From: a virus
Strand: one strand, 5' to 3'
Virus record (IMG/VR): IMGVR_UViG_3300022707_002195
Coordinates: 1 to 30,712 of that record
Length of the DNA: 30,712 bases
Shown in pieces: positions 1-5,487 of the stretch. Position numbers and translations under genes: made by a program. The first letter of the stretch is position 1. Every line of letters begins with the position of its first letter. The notes beneath the pieces were generated by a model. The model saw nothing but the letters and a program-made list of their open reading frames with translations. It had not been told where the DNA came from and did no database searches.

Positions 1-74
1 AATGTAATTTTTGCGCCCCAAGGCTCGCCGAATCTACGTGTGTTATATTCATCAAATTGATATTTAAAGTTCAT
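1..74 (-). CDS. Start of an unidentified gene, cut by the left edge
   Basis: An ATG at 74-72 opens a frame with no stop to the left edge, giving 24 residues that begin MNFKYQFDEYNTRRFGEPWG. An AAAAGGATC ribosome binding site lies about 6 bases upstream, and a sigma70-type promoter (123-150) lies about 50 bases further up, so this is a genuine gene start. The peptide is too short to assign a function. The motif RRFGEPWGAKI is a plausible start of a small phage protein but I do not recognise the family. Confidence 0.6.
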   Translation of the reverse strand, partial: MNFKYQFDEYNTRRFGEPWGAKIT

Positions 75-117
75 TTTCTTGATCCTTTTAAGTTTAGTTG
101 CTATTGCGTTGTTGTTA

Positions 118-150
118 AAGTAATTATAACAGGTAGCGCGCAACTGTAAA
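118..150 (-). promoter_or_regulatory. Sigma70-type promoter P1 with GCGCGC palindrome
   Basis: Read on the minus strand, a TTTACA -35 box (150-145) and a perfect TATAAT -10 box (128-123) are separated by 16 bases. The spacer contains GTTGCGCGCTAC (144-133), a 12-base palindrome with one mismatched pair, which could be an operator. It points at the gene starting at 74. The same arrangement recurs at 656-690. Promoter assignment is by match to consensus; repressor binding is inference. Confidence 0.75.
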
Positions 151-175
151 GTAAATAATCACAAAAGGGGTGAAT

Positions 176-619
176 TTATGTGAAAGTCTTTGCGTCTTTT
201 AGTATTTTACGCATTAGATCTCTCTCAATAGGATCGATCCGTGCGCTATCAGCATGATCTAGTTTCGTAAGCGTGTCCTCGCTCAATTTACGCACTTCAG
301 ACACCGCGTAGAGTACTACTTTGCGCACCCCGCTTATCAATGAGAGGCCTGAGGGTAGGTGGGTTAGTGTTTTCATTTTCTTGCCCGTAACGCTGTCGTG
401 ATATGCAAACATGCTATTTATTTTAGTCGCGATTACTGTTACTTTTTTGCCGTCGTGCTGTCGAACTAATTCCAGTTTTATTTTATCCTTTCCTTTGAGC
501 TTATGCCCCAGTCGATCAAGCTCAAACTTTTTGATAAGCTCACCTAATGCCGTGGCCAAGCCTTCCTCTCCACCTGAGAGTAAGCTTTTTACTTGTTGTA
601 ACTGCGTGTCTGTAATCAT
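176..619 (-). CDS. Hypothetical phage protein, 147 residues
   Basis: The ATG at 619 is chosen because an AAGG site lies 9 bases upstream; the in-frame GTG at 628 overlaps that site. The product is basic and lysine-rich, begins MITDTQLQQVKSLLSGG, and has a helical C-terminal half (SEVRKLSEDTLTKLDHADSARIDPIERDLMRKIL). No signal peptide, membrane segment or recognised catalytic motif is visible. It is a separate transcription unit: promoter P2 (661-688) lies directly upstream and P1 lies after its stop. This suggests early or regulated expression apart from the upstream genes. Function unknown. Confidence 0.75.
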   Translation of the reverse strand: MITDTQLQQVKSLLSGGEEGLATALGELIKKFELDRLGHKLKGKDKIKLELVRQHDGKKVTVIATKINSMFAYHDSVTGKKMKTLTHLPSGLSLISGVRKVVLYAVSEVRKLSEDTLTKLDHADSARIDPIERDLMRKILKDAKTFT

Positions 620-655
620 TATCGTCACCCTTATGTTTGCGTTTGCTTGATGTTG

Positions 656-690
656 TAGTAATTATAGCAGGTTGCGCGCTACTGTAAAGT
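656..690 (-). promoter_or_regulatory. Sigma70-type promoter P2, near copy of P1
   Basis: On the minus strand, TTTACA (688-683) and TATAAT (666-661) are separated by 16 bases, the same geometry as P1. The spacer carries GTAGCGCGCAAC (682-671), the exact reverse complement of the P1 spacer palindrome. Similarity to P1 extends for roughly 45-50 bases including the region upstream of the -35 box. It drives the gene starting at 619. Confidence 0.75.
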
Positions 691-710
691 AAATAATCAC
701 GAAATGGGAA

Positions 711-959
711 TTATTTATAAATAAAGGGATCCTCAATATCGGGGCATGGCATCCATGCAACCAAATCGGATCGTTCGAACATAAGGTTTACCCACCAGCC
801 GTCTAACTCATGCCAATACGTTTCACAAAACCCAACTTCTGCCGCATATTTACTGTCAATCTTGTGCCTACCAAACCCAATTATCCGTGTCCCATCTTTC
901 GGCGCTGTCTTAATGTCTTGTAATATACTACGTGGTATATGACCATCATCTCCGAACAT
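711..959 (-). CDS. Small phage protein resembling DUF551-type proteins, 82 residues
   Basis: The ATG at 959 has an AAGGGG site about 8 bases upstream. The product has the pattern ILQDIKTAPKDGTRIIGFG near the N-terminus and a later Trp-rich stretch ending LVAWMPCPD. This layout (I-x-TAPKDG-x-R-I-I-G, then W, then WMP-x-P) is typical of a widespread family of short phage proteins of unknown function related to DUF551. It follows the nuclease-like gene (stop at 970) by only 10 bases, so it is probably in the same transcript. Family placement is by motif memory and is moderate. Confidence 0.7.
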   Translation of the reverse strand: MFGDDGHIPRSILQDIKTAPKDGTRIIGFGRHKIDSKYAAEVGFCETYWHELDGWWVNLMFERSDLVAWMPCPDIEDPFIYK

Positions 960-969
960 AAGCTGCCCC

Positions 970-1419
970 TTAATCCGTTATCAATTTTAAAAACTCATTT
1001 AGATCAAATGTTTTCTTTGTCCAAACTTTGTCACAAAGTGACTTTTTTAGTTCTGTATAATTTACACACCCCACTTCGCAAACCACCTTGTGATTAAATA
1101 ACATCAGCTCCCCGCCAAGATTTAAAAACAAAAAACAGTGGCCCCCCATTTTACCGTTACTTGATAACCATTCTTTCTGACCTGCTGTAAAATGAGGTAC
1201 TTTTATAATACGTTTATTTAAATCATGGCAATTTAATATGTTCTGCACTTTTAGTTCGATCCAACCGTGACCACCAACACCGTCTACTTTATCTGACCAG
1301 CTAAATCTCAGGTCAGGGGTGGAGAGGCTCGCCTTATTTTCTACGCGCTCAAATTTAAACCCAACGGCACAGGTCAATTGCCCTCTTAACCACTGCCAAA
1401 GTTTCGCTTCAGGCCCCAT
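970..1419 (-). CDS. Putative PD-(D/E)XK nuclease, 149 residues
   Basis: The ATG at 1419 sits one base after the TGA of the upstream gene (1423-1421), so translation is probably coupled. A longer open frame reaches 1572 but overlaps a convincing zinc-knuckle gene and is rejected. The product begins MGPEAKLWQWLRGQL and contains FERVENKASLSTPDLRFSW followed by GHGWIELKVQ. This is the catalytic arrangement of VRR-NUC/Holliday-resolvase-like enzymes: E, then PD, then E-x-K with about 20 residues between. Such nucleases act in phage recombination or DNA processing. The motif is seen directly; the exact activity is inferred. Confidence 0.7.
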   Translation of the reverse strand: MGPEAKLWQWLRGQLTCAVGFKFERVENKASLSTPDLRFSWSDKVDGVGGHGWIELKVQNILNCHDLNKRIIKVPHFTAGQKEWLSSNGKMGGHCFLFLNLGGELMLFNHKVVCEVGCVNYTELKKSLCDKVWTKKTFDLNEFLKLITD

Positions 1420-1420
1420 C

Positions 1421-1693
1421 TCAGTTAAATGCCATTTCCCAAAGGGTTTTTTGACGCCCATCGGGATGGTAGTGATATGGGTTTTGTTTTGCGAATTCCA
1501 ATTTCCATTTTTTAATAGCTCGTTTGCGTTCATCGACGGTTGCTCCGTTTGAAATATCGGGAGGTGGCACATGCACTAATTCCATTTTGACCTCGACAGG
1601 TTGTAAAAATTCAATGCATTTAGCGATGCGCTTTCCCGGCCACCAGACAGGGCAGCTTCGGTCTCGCTTAACGCATTTGCTACACAGATTCAT
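1421..1693 (-). CDS. Small zinc-knuckle protein, 90 residues
   Basis: The product begins MNLCSKCVKRDRSCPVWW, with cysteines at residues 4, 7, 14 and 26, a plausible zinc knuckle. A basic helical C-terminal half follows (DERKRAIKKWKLEFAKQNP). The start overlaps the 3' end of the upstream gene by 14 bases, and the stop is one base before the nuclease-like gene, so the three are one operon. No catalytic motif is visible. A DNA- or protein-binding accessory role is possible but not shown. Confidence 0.7.
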   Translation of the reverse strand: MNLCSKCVKRDRSCPVWWPGKRIAKCIEFLQPVEVKMELVHVPPPDISNGATVDERKRAIKKWKLEFAKQNPYHYHPDGRQKTLWEMAFN

Positions 1694-1988
1694 CTTCTAG
1701 CAACTCGTTGTATTTTGTATCTAGTTCTTTGTAAGCATCTTCTAATGCAGAATTTTGGTTTTTCAAATCATCATTCTCCGTTTCTAATTTTTCATAGTCT
1801 TCCTTAGCATAGTCTTCCTTAGCCACCCGCACCATTTCCTCCCTGGCATCTTCAGAGTCCTGGAGCTCGTTTTTTATTTCTTCAAAGTCCCGTAGCCGCT
1901 CTAACAACACCTTTACCTCAGTACCAGGGTTGTCAACATAACATATCAGTTCATCATTAGTTAAATTTCTTAATTGCGCCGTATTCAT
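1680..1988 (-). CDS. Coiled-coil phage protein, 102 residues
   Basis: The ATG at 1988 has a TAGGAGA site 6 bases upstream and overlaps the upstream stop as ATGA; a longer frame to 2024 is not needed. The N-terminus MNTAQLRNLTNDELICYVDNPGTEVKVLLERL resembles short phage proteins in which an ‘LRNLTDDEL’ helix precedes a coiled coil. Residues 35-100 are strongly charged and heptad-like (KNELQDSEDAREE, YEKLETENDDLKNQNSALEDAYKEL). A VAKEDYAKEDYEKL stretch contains a small internal repeat. It is probably a structural or adaptor protein; no function is assigned. Confidence 0.75.
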   Translation of the reverse strand: MNTAQLRNLTNDELICYVDNPGTEVKVLLERLRDFEEIKNELQDSEDAREEMVRVAKEDYAKEDYEKLETENDDLKNQNSALEDAYKELDTKYNELLEDESV

Positions 1989-2194
1989 TTTATGTCTCCT
2001 AAAATTGGTCTTCCCGCACTGCAACCAAAAGATTCGTACACATGTAAAGACTTACACATATACAATTCAAAATTTGTCATCCCTAATAGTTTTGGGAGCA
2101 CTTTGCATTGACCACCTAATTGATCACTCTCATCAGGGCAAATTGATTTATGCCACTTCCCTCGCTCAAAGTATTTACAATTTCTGCATCGCAT
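1985..2194 (-). CDS. Cysteine-rich small protein, 69 residues
   Basis: The product begins MRCRNCKYFERGKWHKSICPD, with cysteines at 3, 6, 19 and 30 and two more near the C-terminus (YMCKSLH, FGCSAGRP), so a zinc or metal site is likely. A TTAGGGGG-type ribosome binding site precedes the ATG at 2194. The stop overlaps the next start as ATGA. No recognised family beyond ‘CRNCKYF’ phage proteins, which are common and of unknown function. Confidence 0.7.
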   Translation of the reverse strand: MRCRNCKYFERGKWHKSICPDESDQLGGQCKVLPKLLGMTNFELYMCKSLHVYESFGCSAGRPILGDIK

Positions 2195-2224
2195 TCCTGC
2201 CCCCTAAAATTGGTATAACTCCTG

Positions 2225-2509
2225 TCATGACTTATCCCAACTATTAATTGACATTGGCTGTACTATTTCGGTACCTAATATCCCATACCCCATTTGCATG
2301 CCCTTAAGCCCCCAGGTCACGGATATAATTTTAACAAGTAGCTGATTACGGTACTTTGGTTTGTCAGATAGCACATCCAACTTAATTAATCTGATTTCCT
2401 CCCCAACCATATATTGTTTATCAAATCCCGTGAATATAAAGTTCTTCTCCCTAGATTTTAATCTGTCAAACTCAAATTCATATATTATCAACTCATGCCT
2501 TTTAGTCAT
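2225..2509 (-). CDS. ASCH/DUF3850-like protein, 94 residues
   Basis: The ATG at 2509 has a TAGGGGG site 7 bases upstream, so it is preferred over the frame start at 2548. The product runs MTKRHELIIYEFEFDRLKS, then FDKQYMVGEEIRLIKLDV, then LLVKIISVTWG and GYGILGTEI. This matches the layout of DUF3850 proteins: HEL near the start, a ‘D-x-x-Y-x-VGD’ segment, an ‘I-x-x-V’ strand, then ‘GY-x-I-L’. These have an ASCH/PUA-like RNA-binding fold and are frequent in phages. The start overlaps the upstream membrane-protein gene by 8 bases. Assignment is by pattern and moderate. Confidence 0.65.
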   Translation of the reverse strand: MTKRHELIIYEFEFDRLKSREKNFIFTGFDKQYMVGEEIRLIKLDVLSDKPKYRNQLLVKIISVTWGLKGMQMGYGILGTEIVQPMSINSWDKS

Positions 2510-2660
2510 AAAACCCCCTAGATTTCTTTTTCCATTCCTGCCCAACAATTAATTTTTTCCTTCTTCGCTCATCTAAAAGGTCTTTCAACCATGTCCCCAC
2601 AAAGAAAAACCCAAGTACAAAAACCCCAATATAAAACCCAAAAACCAATGCTTCATTCAT
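2502..2660 (-). CDS. Small single-pass membrane protein, 52 residues
   Basis: This gene lies in a stretch that would otherwise look empty. ATG at 2660, with GAGG 9 bases upstream, reads MNEALVFGFYIGVFVLGFFF and then VGTWLKDLLDERRRKK, ending FYD before TAA at 2502-2504. One hydrophobic helix (about residues 4-24) is followed by a basic, probably cytoplasmic tail. It overlaps the end of the lipoprotein gene by 4 bases (ATGA) and the next start by 8 bases, so coding density supports it. Function unknown. Confidence 0.7.
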   Translation of the reverse strand: MNEALVFGFYIGVFVLGFFFVGTWLKDLLDERRRKKLIVGQEWKKKSRGFYD

Positions 2661-3064
2661 TTCATCATCCTCATTTCACCATCAATCTCCGGCCCCACTG
2701 TCCAGATATCGATATCTAGATTAGTGTACTTGATAACGGCTTGGAGCCTTAGCAAATATCTAACGTCGGAGGGCTTTTTGTAAATCAGTACTATGCCGGG
2801 CTTCCTGCCGGTAAGCATTGAGTACTCTAGTGATTGAGTAAATGCCTCCCGGTATTTCTTTGCCCAATCATATTCAATGGCATGTGTGCTGGTTAAGCAA
2901 TCCACCCGCATACGGTTTTTTAATGTGACTTCCCTTTGCGAATCTATCGGGCAATGCACCGCTTGGTAATGTTTTTCGTGGTATTTGCTTTTTGATTCTA
3001 CGGATTCGCACGCGGTTAGTATAAATGCAATTAAGATTAGCTGTATTAAGTTTAAATGTATCAT
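2657..3064 (-). CDS. Predicted lipoprotein of a phage family, 135 residues
   Basis: The N-terminus MIHLNLIQLILIAFILTACES is a signal sequence with a lipobox (LTAC, Cys at residue 19), so the mature protein is probably membrane-anchored. The rest contains RVDCLTSTHAIEYDWAKKY, a helix with SLEYSMLTGRKPGIVLIY, and RYLLRLQAVI. This ‘DCLT…AIE-x-D…PGI-x-LI’ layout recurs in proteins with a nuclease-like fold and no assigned function; catalytic activity is not demonstrated. An AAGGGGT site precedes the ATG. The 5' third overlaps another open frame (2874-3227). Not Rz1-like: no proline-rich tail and no nested partner downstream. Confidence 0.75.
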   Translation of the reverse strand: MIHLNLIQLILIAFILTACESVESKSKYHEKHYQAVHCPIDSQREVTLKNRMRVDCLTSTHAIEYDWAKKYREAFTQSLEYSMLTGRKPGIVLIYKKPSDVRYLLRLQAVIKYTNLDIDIWTVGPEIDGEMRMMK

Positions 3065-3227
3065 GTTTTTCTACCCCTTTATTTCTGTCACTTTCTTTAT
3101 CTTGTTTTTTAATTCTACGTTCTATTTTAGCTAACTCTACTTCGTTACTATCTATTATTGATTTCCATTCTTTTGACATCTGTTTTAAAATAATTTTACA
3201 TTCATCTGGCAAGAATCCCTTTGTCAT
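2874..3227 (-). CDS. Possible overlapping gene, 117 residues (uncertain)
   Basis: The ATG at 3227 has a GGGGAA site 5-6 bases upstream and starts MTKGFLPDECKIILKQMSK. The first ~60 residues are charged and helical (EVELAKIERRIKKQDKESDRNKG) and fill the otherwise empty 3065-3239 interval. The last ~60 residues overlap the lipoprotein gene in another frame and look like shadow sequence (low complexity, basic). It could be a real gene whose 3' part overlaps the lipoprotein gene by 191 bases, or a gene that lost its proper end. The initiation signals are good; the length is doubtful. Confidence 0.45.
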   Translation of the reverse strand: MTKGFLPDECKIILKQMSKEWKSIIDSNEVELAKIERRIKKQDKESDRNKGVEKHDTFKLNTANLNCIYTNRVRIRRIKKQIPRKTLPSGALPDRFAKGSHIKKPYAGGLLNQHTCH

Positions 3228-3258
3228 GTTTTTCCCCAATTAAAAGAATATATTGTCA

Positions 3259-3537
3259 CTAGGAATCTGAAACTATACCCTCACAGCATTCACATACATT
3301 TTCTAACTCAAAGTGTTCTGCGTCGCAATCAATACAGATCCCAGTAACGCCGTCTTTGAAAATAGGATTCCGGAATACCTCTTTTACTCTCGAAATAATT
3401 TCCTCCTTTGTACCACCAATAGCCCCAGTACAAAACCAATCGGGGGCTAGTCCTTCATCAGATCCTTCAAAATAAACATCGGCTTGCCAAAACCCCTTTT
3501 CATGGGGGGAAACAATACACTCCAAATTACTGTCCAT
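3259..3537 (-). CDS. Acidic cysteine-containing protein, 92 residues
   Basis: The product begins MDSNLECIVSPHEKGFWQADVYFEG. Its C-terminal third has four clustered cysteines (GICIDCDAEHFE, VCECCEGIV), a possible metal-binding site. It is strongly acidic. The ribosome binding site is weak (GGA about 10 bases upstream). A 62-base AT-rich gap separates it from the upstream gene. No family recognised. Confidence 0.65.
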   Translation of the reverse strand: MDSNLECIVSPHEKGFWQADVYFEGSDEGLAPDWFCTGAIGGTKEEIISRVKEVFRNPIFKDGVTGICIDCDAEHFELENVCECCEGIVSDS

Positions 3538-3599
3538 ATTAATAATCCATGTAAAAAACTAAAAAATTAAATGCTTCATGTTTTTATCAATCATTACAT

Positions 3600-3974
3600 T
3601 CACGGGTAGTTATTAAATTTTCGTATACGTTCTATTTGTTCTTTGAGCTCTTTAATTTCTTCAACCATATCTTGATTTAAGTCCTTGATAATATCGTCTC
3701 TGTATTCTTTTAACATAGATTGTCTTATCTTCTTAAAATCATAATCTCCGTGTTCCCCCTCCCTGTTGCTATAATTCGTCAAACCATCCATCAACTCATC
3801 TTTCATATTTGTCCACGCGTCAGATTCGATATAACGAGAGATATTGACATAAAGACTACCTATTGCATCATTAGCGCACTCAATTAACTCTTTTTTGAAA
3901 GAGTTAATCAGCACCTGTGCGTCTATCTCGCCAGCTTCTGTTAATGTCGGAAATAACGGATATTCTTTACTCAT
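3600..3974 (-). CDS. Hypothetical phage protein, 124 residues
   Basis: An AGAGGTG site precedes the ATG at 3974. The sequence starts MSKEYPLFPTLTEAGEIDAQVLINSFKKEL and is predicted to be almost entirely helical, with a coiled-coil C-terminus (NQDMVEEIKELKEQIERIRKF). The opening ‘YPLFP-x-LTE-x-G-x-x-DAQ’ is reminiscent of small phage proteins found near replication genes; no function is known to me. It is the next gene downstream of the SSB-like gene, about 50 bases away. Confidence 0.7.
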   Translation of the reverse strand: MSKEYPLFPTLTEAGEIDAQVLINSFKKELIECANDAIGSLYVNISRYIESDAWTNMKDELMDGLTNYSNREGEHGDYDFKKIRQSMLKEYRDDIIKDLNQDMVEEIKELKEQIERIRKFNNYP

Positions 3975-4026
3975 CTTGCACCTCTTTATTGTCTCTAATT
4001 AGTTTAGTTCTTTCGTATATCAATTT

Positions 4027-4323
4027 TTAAAACGGTATATCTTCATCAAAATCGGCAGTTCGCTCTACTTTCTCCCCCGACCCATTTGGCTTGGTAGACT
4101 CTGGTAACTCAGTAGCAGCTGCCACCTCCTCGTATTCCACGGGATTGCCCAGTGATAGGGATAAAAATTTCTTTCCGTCTTTACTTGTTTTAACCCAAGC
4201 CGATAGCCAACGCTCCTTACCATCGATATCTATCTTGCCAGTATAGTCTGGGTGATTATCCTTTGATTTACGCCCGTTAATAAATAAAACGCCTCTGTTG
4301 GTGTTATCGTATTGTTGTGGCAT
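4027..4323 (-). CDS. SSB-like small DNA-binding protein with acidic DEDIPF tail, 98 residues
   Basis: The ATG at 4323 has a consensus AAGGAGG site 7 bases upstream; the longer frame to 4488 overlaps the upstream gene and is rejected. The product begins MPQQYDNTNRGVLFINGRKS, continues with HPDYTGKIDIDGKERWLSAW and KDGKKFLSLSLG, and ends ADFDEDIPF. The body resembles short single OB-fold proteins of the DUF736-like type. The C-terminal DEDIPF is the acidic tip by which bacterial SSB recruits DNA-repair partners. It sits beside DNA polymerase and helicase genes. Tail and context are seen; DNA binding is inferred. Confidence 0.7.
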   Translation of the reverse strand: MPQQYDNTNRGVLFINGRKSKDNHPDYTGKIDIDGKERWLSAWVKTSKDGKKFLSLSLGNPVEYEEVAAATELPESTKPNGSGEKVERTADFDEDIPF

Positions 4324-4325
4324 GG

Positions 4326-4556
4326 TTATCCTCCTTTGTTTTCCGAAAACGAAATCGTTACATCTTCTCCAAGGGCTAAACTTAAAGATTTTTCTAGATG
4401 TTCCCTTGCTGCCCGATTCAAATCTACAAGATCCTTTAAAAGTCCTTTCACAAGATAAGATAAAACATATACTTGTGGATTTGAGCAATCTACATAATCT
4501 AGTAGCTCCGGTACCATCATTTTGGCCATTTTTGCTTTTTCTAATTCTTCTATCAT
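4326..4556 (-). CDS. Small helical protein, tandem paralogue (copy 2), 76 residues
   Basis: ATG at 4556, AAGGA 7 bases upstream. The product begins MIEELEKAKMAKMMVPELLDYVDCSN and contains PQVYVLSYLVKGLLKDLVDL and LEKSLSLALGEDVTISF. It is very similar along its length to the upstream gene at 4567-4824, so the two are a tandem duplication. All-helical, no signal peptide, no known motif. Its stop is 2 bases before the SSB-like start. Function unknown. Confidence 0.75.
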   Translation of the reverse strand: MIEELEKAKMAKMMVPELLDYVDCSNPQVYVLSYLVKGLLKDLVDLNRAAREHLEKSLSLALGEDVTISFSENKGG

Positions 4557-4790
4557 TATATAATCCTTATTTATCGGGGAAACTAATCGTTACATCTTCT
4601 TCAAGGGCTAAACTTAAAGACTTTTCTAGCTGTTCCTTTGATGCCAGATACAACTTTTCAAGATCTTTTACTAGCCCTTTCACAAGATATGATAAAACAT
4701 ATACTTGTGGATTTGAGCAATCTACATAATCTAGTAGCTCAGGTATCTTCATTTTGGCCATTTTTGCTTTTTCTACTTCAGCTATTTTTG
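4339..4790. repeat. Tandem duplication of a ~232-bp unit
   Basis: The two genes at 4326-4556 and 4567-4824 match at DNA level with an offset of 232 bases. The longest identical stretch covers about 50 bases (around 4459-4508 and 4691-4740), spanning the codons for the DYVDCSNPQVYVLS region. The high identity indicates a recent duplication. Confidence 0.8.
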
Positions 4791-4824
4791 CTTTTTGTAA
4801 TTCAGACATTCCTTTTTCATCCAT
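4567..4824 (-). CDS. Small helical protein, tandem paralogue (copy 1), 85 residues
   Basis: ATG at 4824 with GGGG about 7 bases upstream. Compared with its neighbour it has an extended N-terminus, in which the AKIAEVEKAKMAKM segment looks like a small internal duplication of the (E)KAKMAKM unit. The shared core is PELLDYVDCSNPQVYVLSYL, followed by KGLVKDLEKL and LEKSLSLALEEDVTISF. The copies differ mainly in the region after KGL(V/L)KDL. No known family. Confidence 0.75.
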   Translation of the reverse strand: MDEKGMSELQKAKIAEVEKAKMAKMKIPELLDYVDCSNPQVYVLSYLVKGLVKDLEKLYLASKEQLEKSLSLALEEDVTISFPDK

Positions 4825-4827
4825 ACA

Positions 4828-5001
4828 TTACCCCGTAGTTTCAAATTTAACACAAGCCCTGAAATCCTCGCTTGGCGTTATAGTTATATTAATAGCTTTA
4901 AAGAGCAATATTATAACTGCCACTAAAGCTATACCCTTGCAAATGATCCAGAAATACCAACAACTTATCTTAATCCACTTCGAAATATAATCCTCAACCA
5001 T
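4828..5001 (-). CDS. Small membrane protein, 57 residues
   Basis: ATG at 5001, AGGAG 8 bases upstream. Product MVEDYISKWIKISCWYFWII continues CKGIALVAVIILLFKAIN and ends FRACVKFETTG before TAA at 4828-4830. Residues ~14-37 form a long hydrophobic helix; the short C-terminal tail ITPSEDFRACVKFE follows. It fits exactly between the flanking genes: the ribosome binding site is inside the end of the upstream gene (AAGGAGTAA), and its stop is 4 bases before the next ATG. No recognised family. Confidence 0.7.
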   Translation of the reverse strand: MVEDYISKWIKISCWYFWIICKGIALVAVIILLFKAINITITPSEDFRACVKFETTG

Positions 5002-5007
5002 CACATC

Positions 5008-5175
5008 TTACTCCTTGGTAACATTATCCGTTGCCTCTTTAACATCTTTGACCATCTCTTCCGCAACCTCTGCCACTGGCTTTGTTACAGCATGCGTTAA
5101 ATCAAGAGCAATCTCGACGGGTGCCGCTACCACTTTTGCAACATCTGTTACTATTCCAAATAAACTTTTAAACAT
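5008..5175 (-). CDS. Small amphipathic protein, 55 residues
   Basis: ATG at 5175 with CGGAG 9 bases upstream. The product starts MFKSLFGIVTDVAKVVAAPV and continues EIALDLTHAVTKPVAEVAEEM, ending VTKE. It is an amphipathic, valine/alanine-rich helix followed by a charged tail. Short proteins beginning ‘MF-x-SLFG’ with ‘APVEIALDLT’ are frequent in phages and have no assigned function. The last codons AAG GAG plus TAA serve as the ribosome binding site for the next gene. Confidence 0.7.
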   Translation of the reverse strand: MFKSLFGIVTDVAKVVAAPVEIALDLTHAVTKPVAEVAEEMVKDVKEATDNVTKE

Positions 5176-5181
5176 AATAAT

Positions 5182-5484
5182 TTACTCCGTAAGTTTCTTT
5201 GCACTGTGAGTGGTTCCGATATCTATTTCCACATCCAAACTGATCTCATAAAGTTTCCCTTCGACATATATTCGTCTTGATATCGGTGTTTCATTCCAGT
5301 TAGCTATTTTGGTTGCTAACTCTTTTTCAAACGCAATATTTGCATATTGATTGGCCGCAAAATAAGTTGTTGCTGCATAGACATAAAAACATTGTCCCTT
5401 ATCAATTATTTCAACTCTTTTGCACGGGCACTCCACTATAAGTTTATCATTACCACATTTATAACATTTATACTCCTTTGACAT
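5182..5484 (-). CDS. Zinc-ribbon-like small protein, 100 residues
   Basis: ATG at 5484, AAGGAG 7 bases upstream, located in the last codons of the polymerase gene. The N-terminus MSKEYKCYKCGNDKLIVECPC has CxxC and CxC pairs, a probable zinc ribbon. The rest is mixed helix/strand (FAANQYANIAFEKELATKIANWNE) without a known motif. It ends KLTE, again supplying the CGGAG site of the next gene. Directly downstream of DNA polymerase, so probably co-expressed with replication genes. Confidence 0.7.
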   Translation of the reverse strand: MSKEYKCYKCGNDKLIVECPCKRVEIIDKGQCFYVYAATTYFAANQYANIAFEKELATKIANWNETPISRRIYVEGKLYEISLDVEIDIGTTHSAKKLTE

Positions 5485-5487
5485 ACC

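Noticed and set aside
176-628. The MTIMITD start resembling the lacZ alpha N-terminus (possible vector contamination)
   Set aside because: Only the first residues resemble it by chance; the DNA and the remaining protein are unrelated, and phage-like promoters flank the gene.
1420-1572. N-terminal extension of the nuclease-like gene to 1572
   Set aside because: It would overlap 150 bases of a zinc-knuckle gene; the ATG at 1419 is directly coupled to that gene's stop and the nuclease motifs start after it.
2657-3227. Rz/Rz1-type spanin pair
   Set aside because: The lipoprotein is large, lacks a proline-rich Rz1-like body, the overlapping frame has no membrane anchor, and lysis genes are 13 kb away.
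4324-4488. N-terminal extension of the SSB-like gene to 4488
   Set aside because: The ATG at 4323 has a consensus AAGGAGG site, and the extension reads as antisense-like Cys/Ser-rich sequence over the 76-residue gene.
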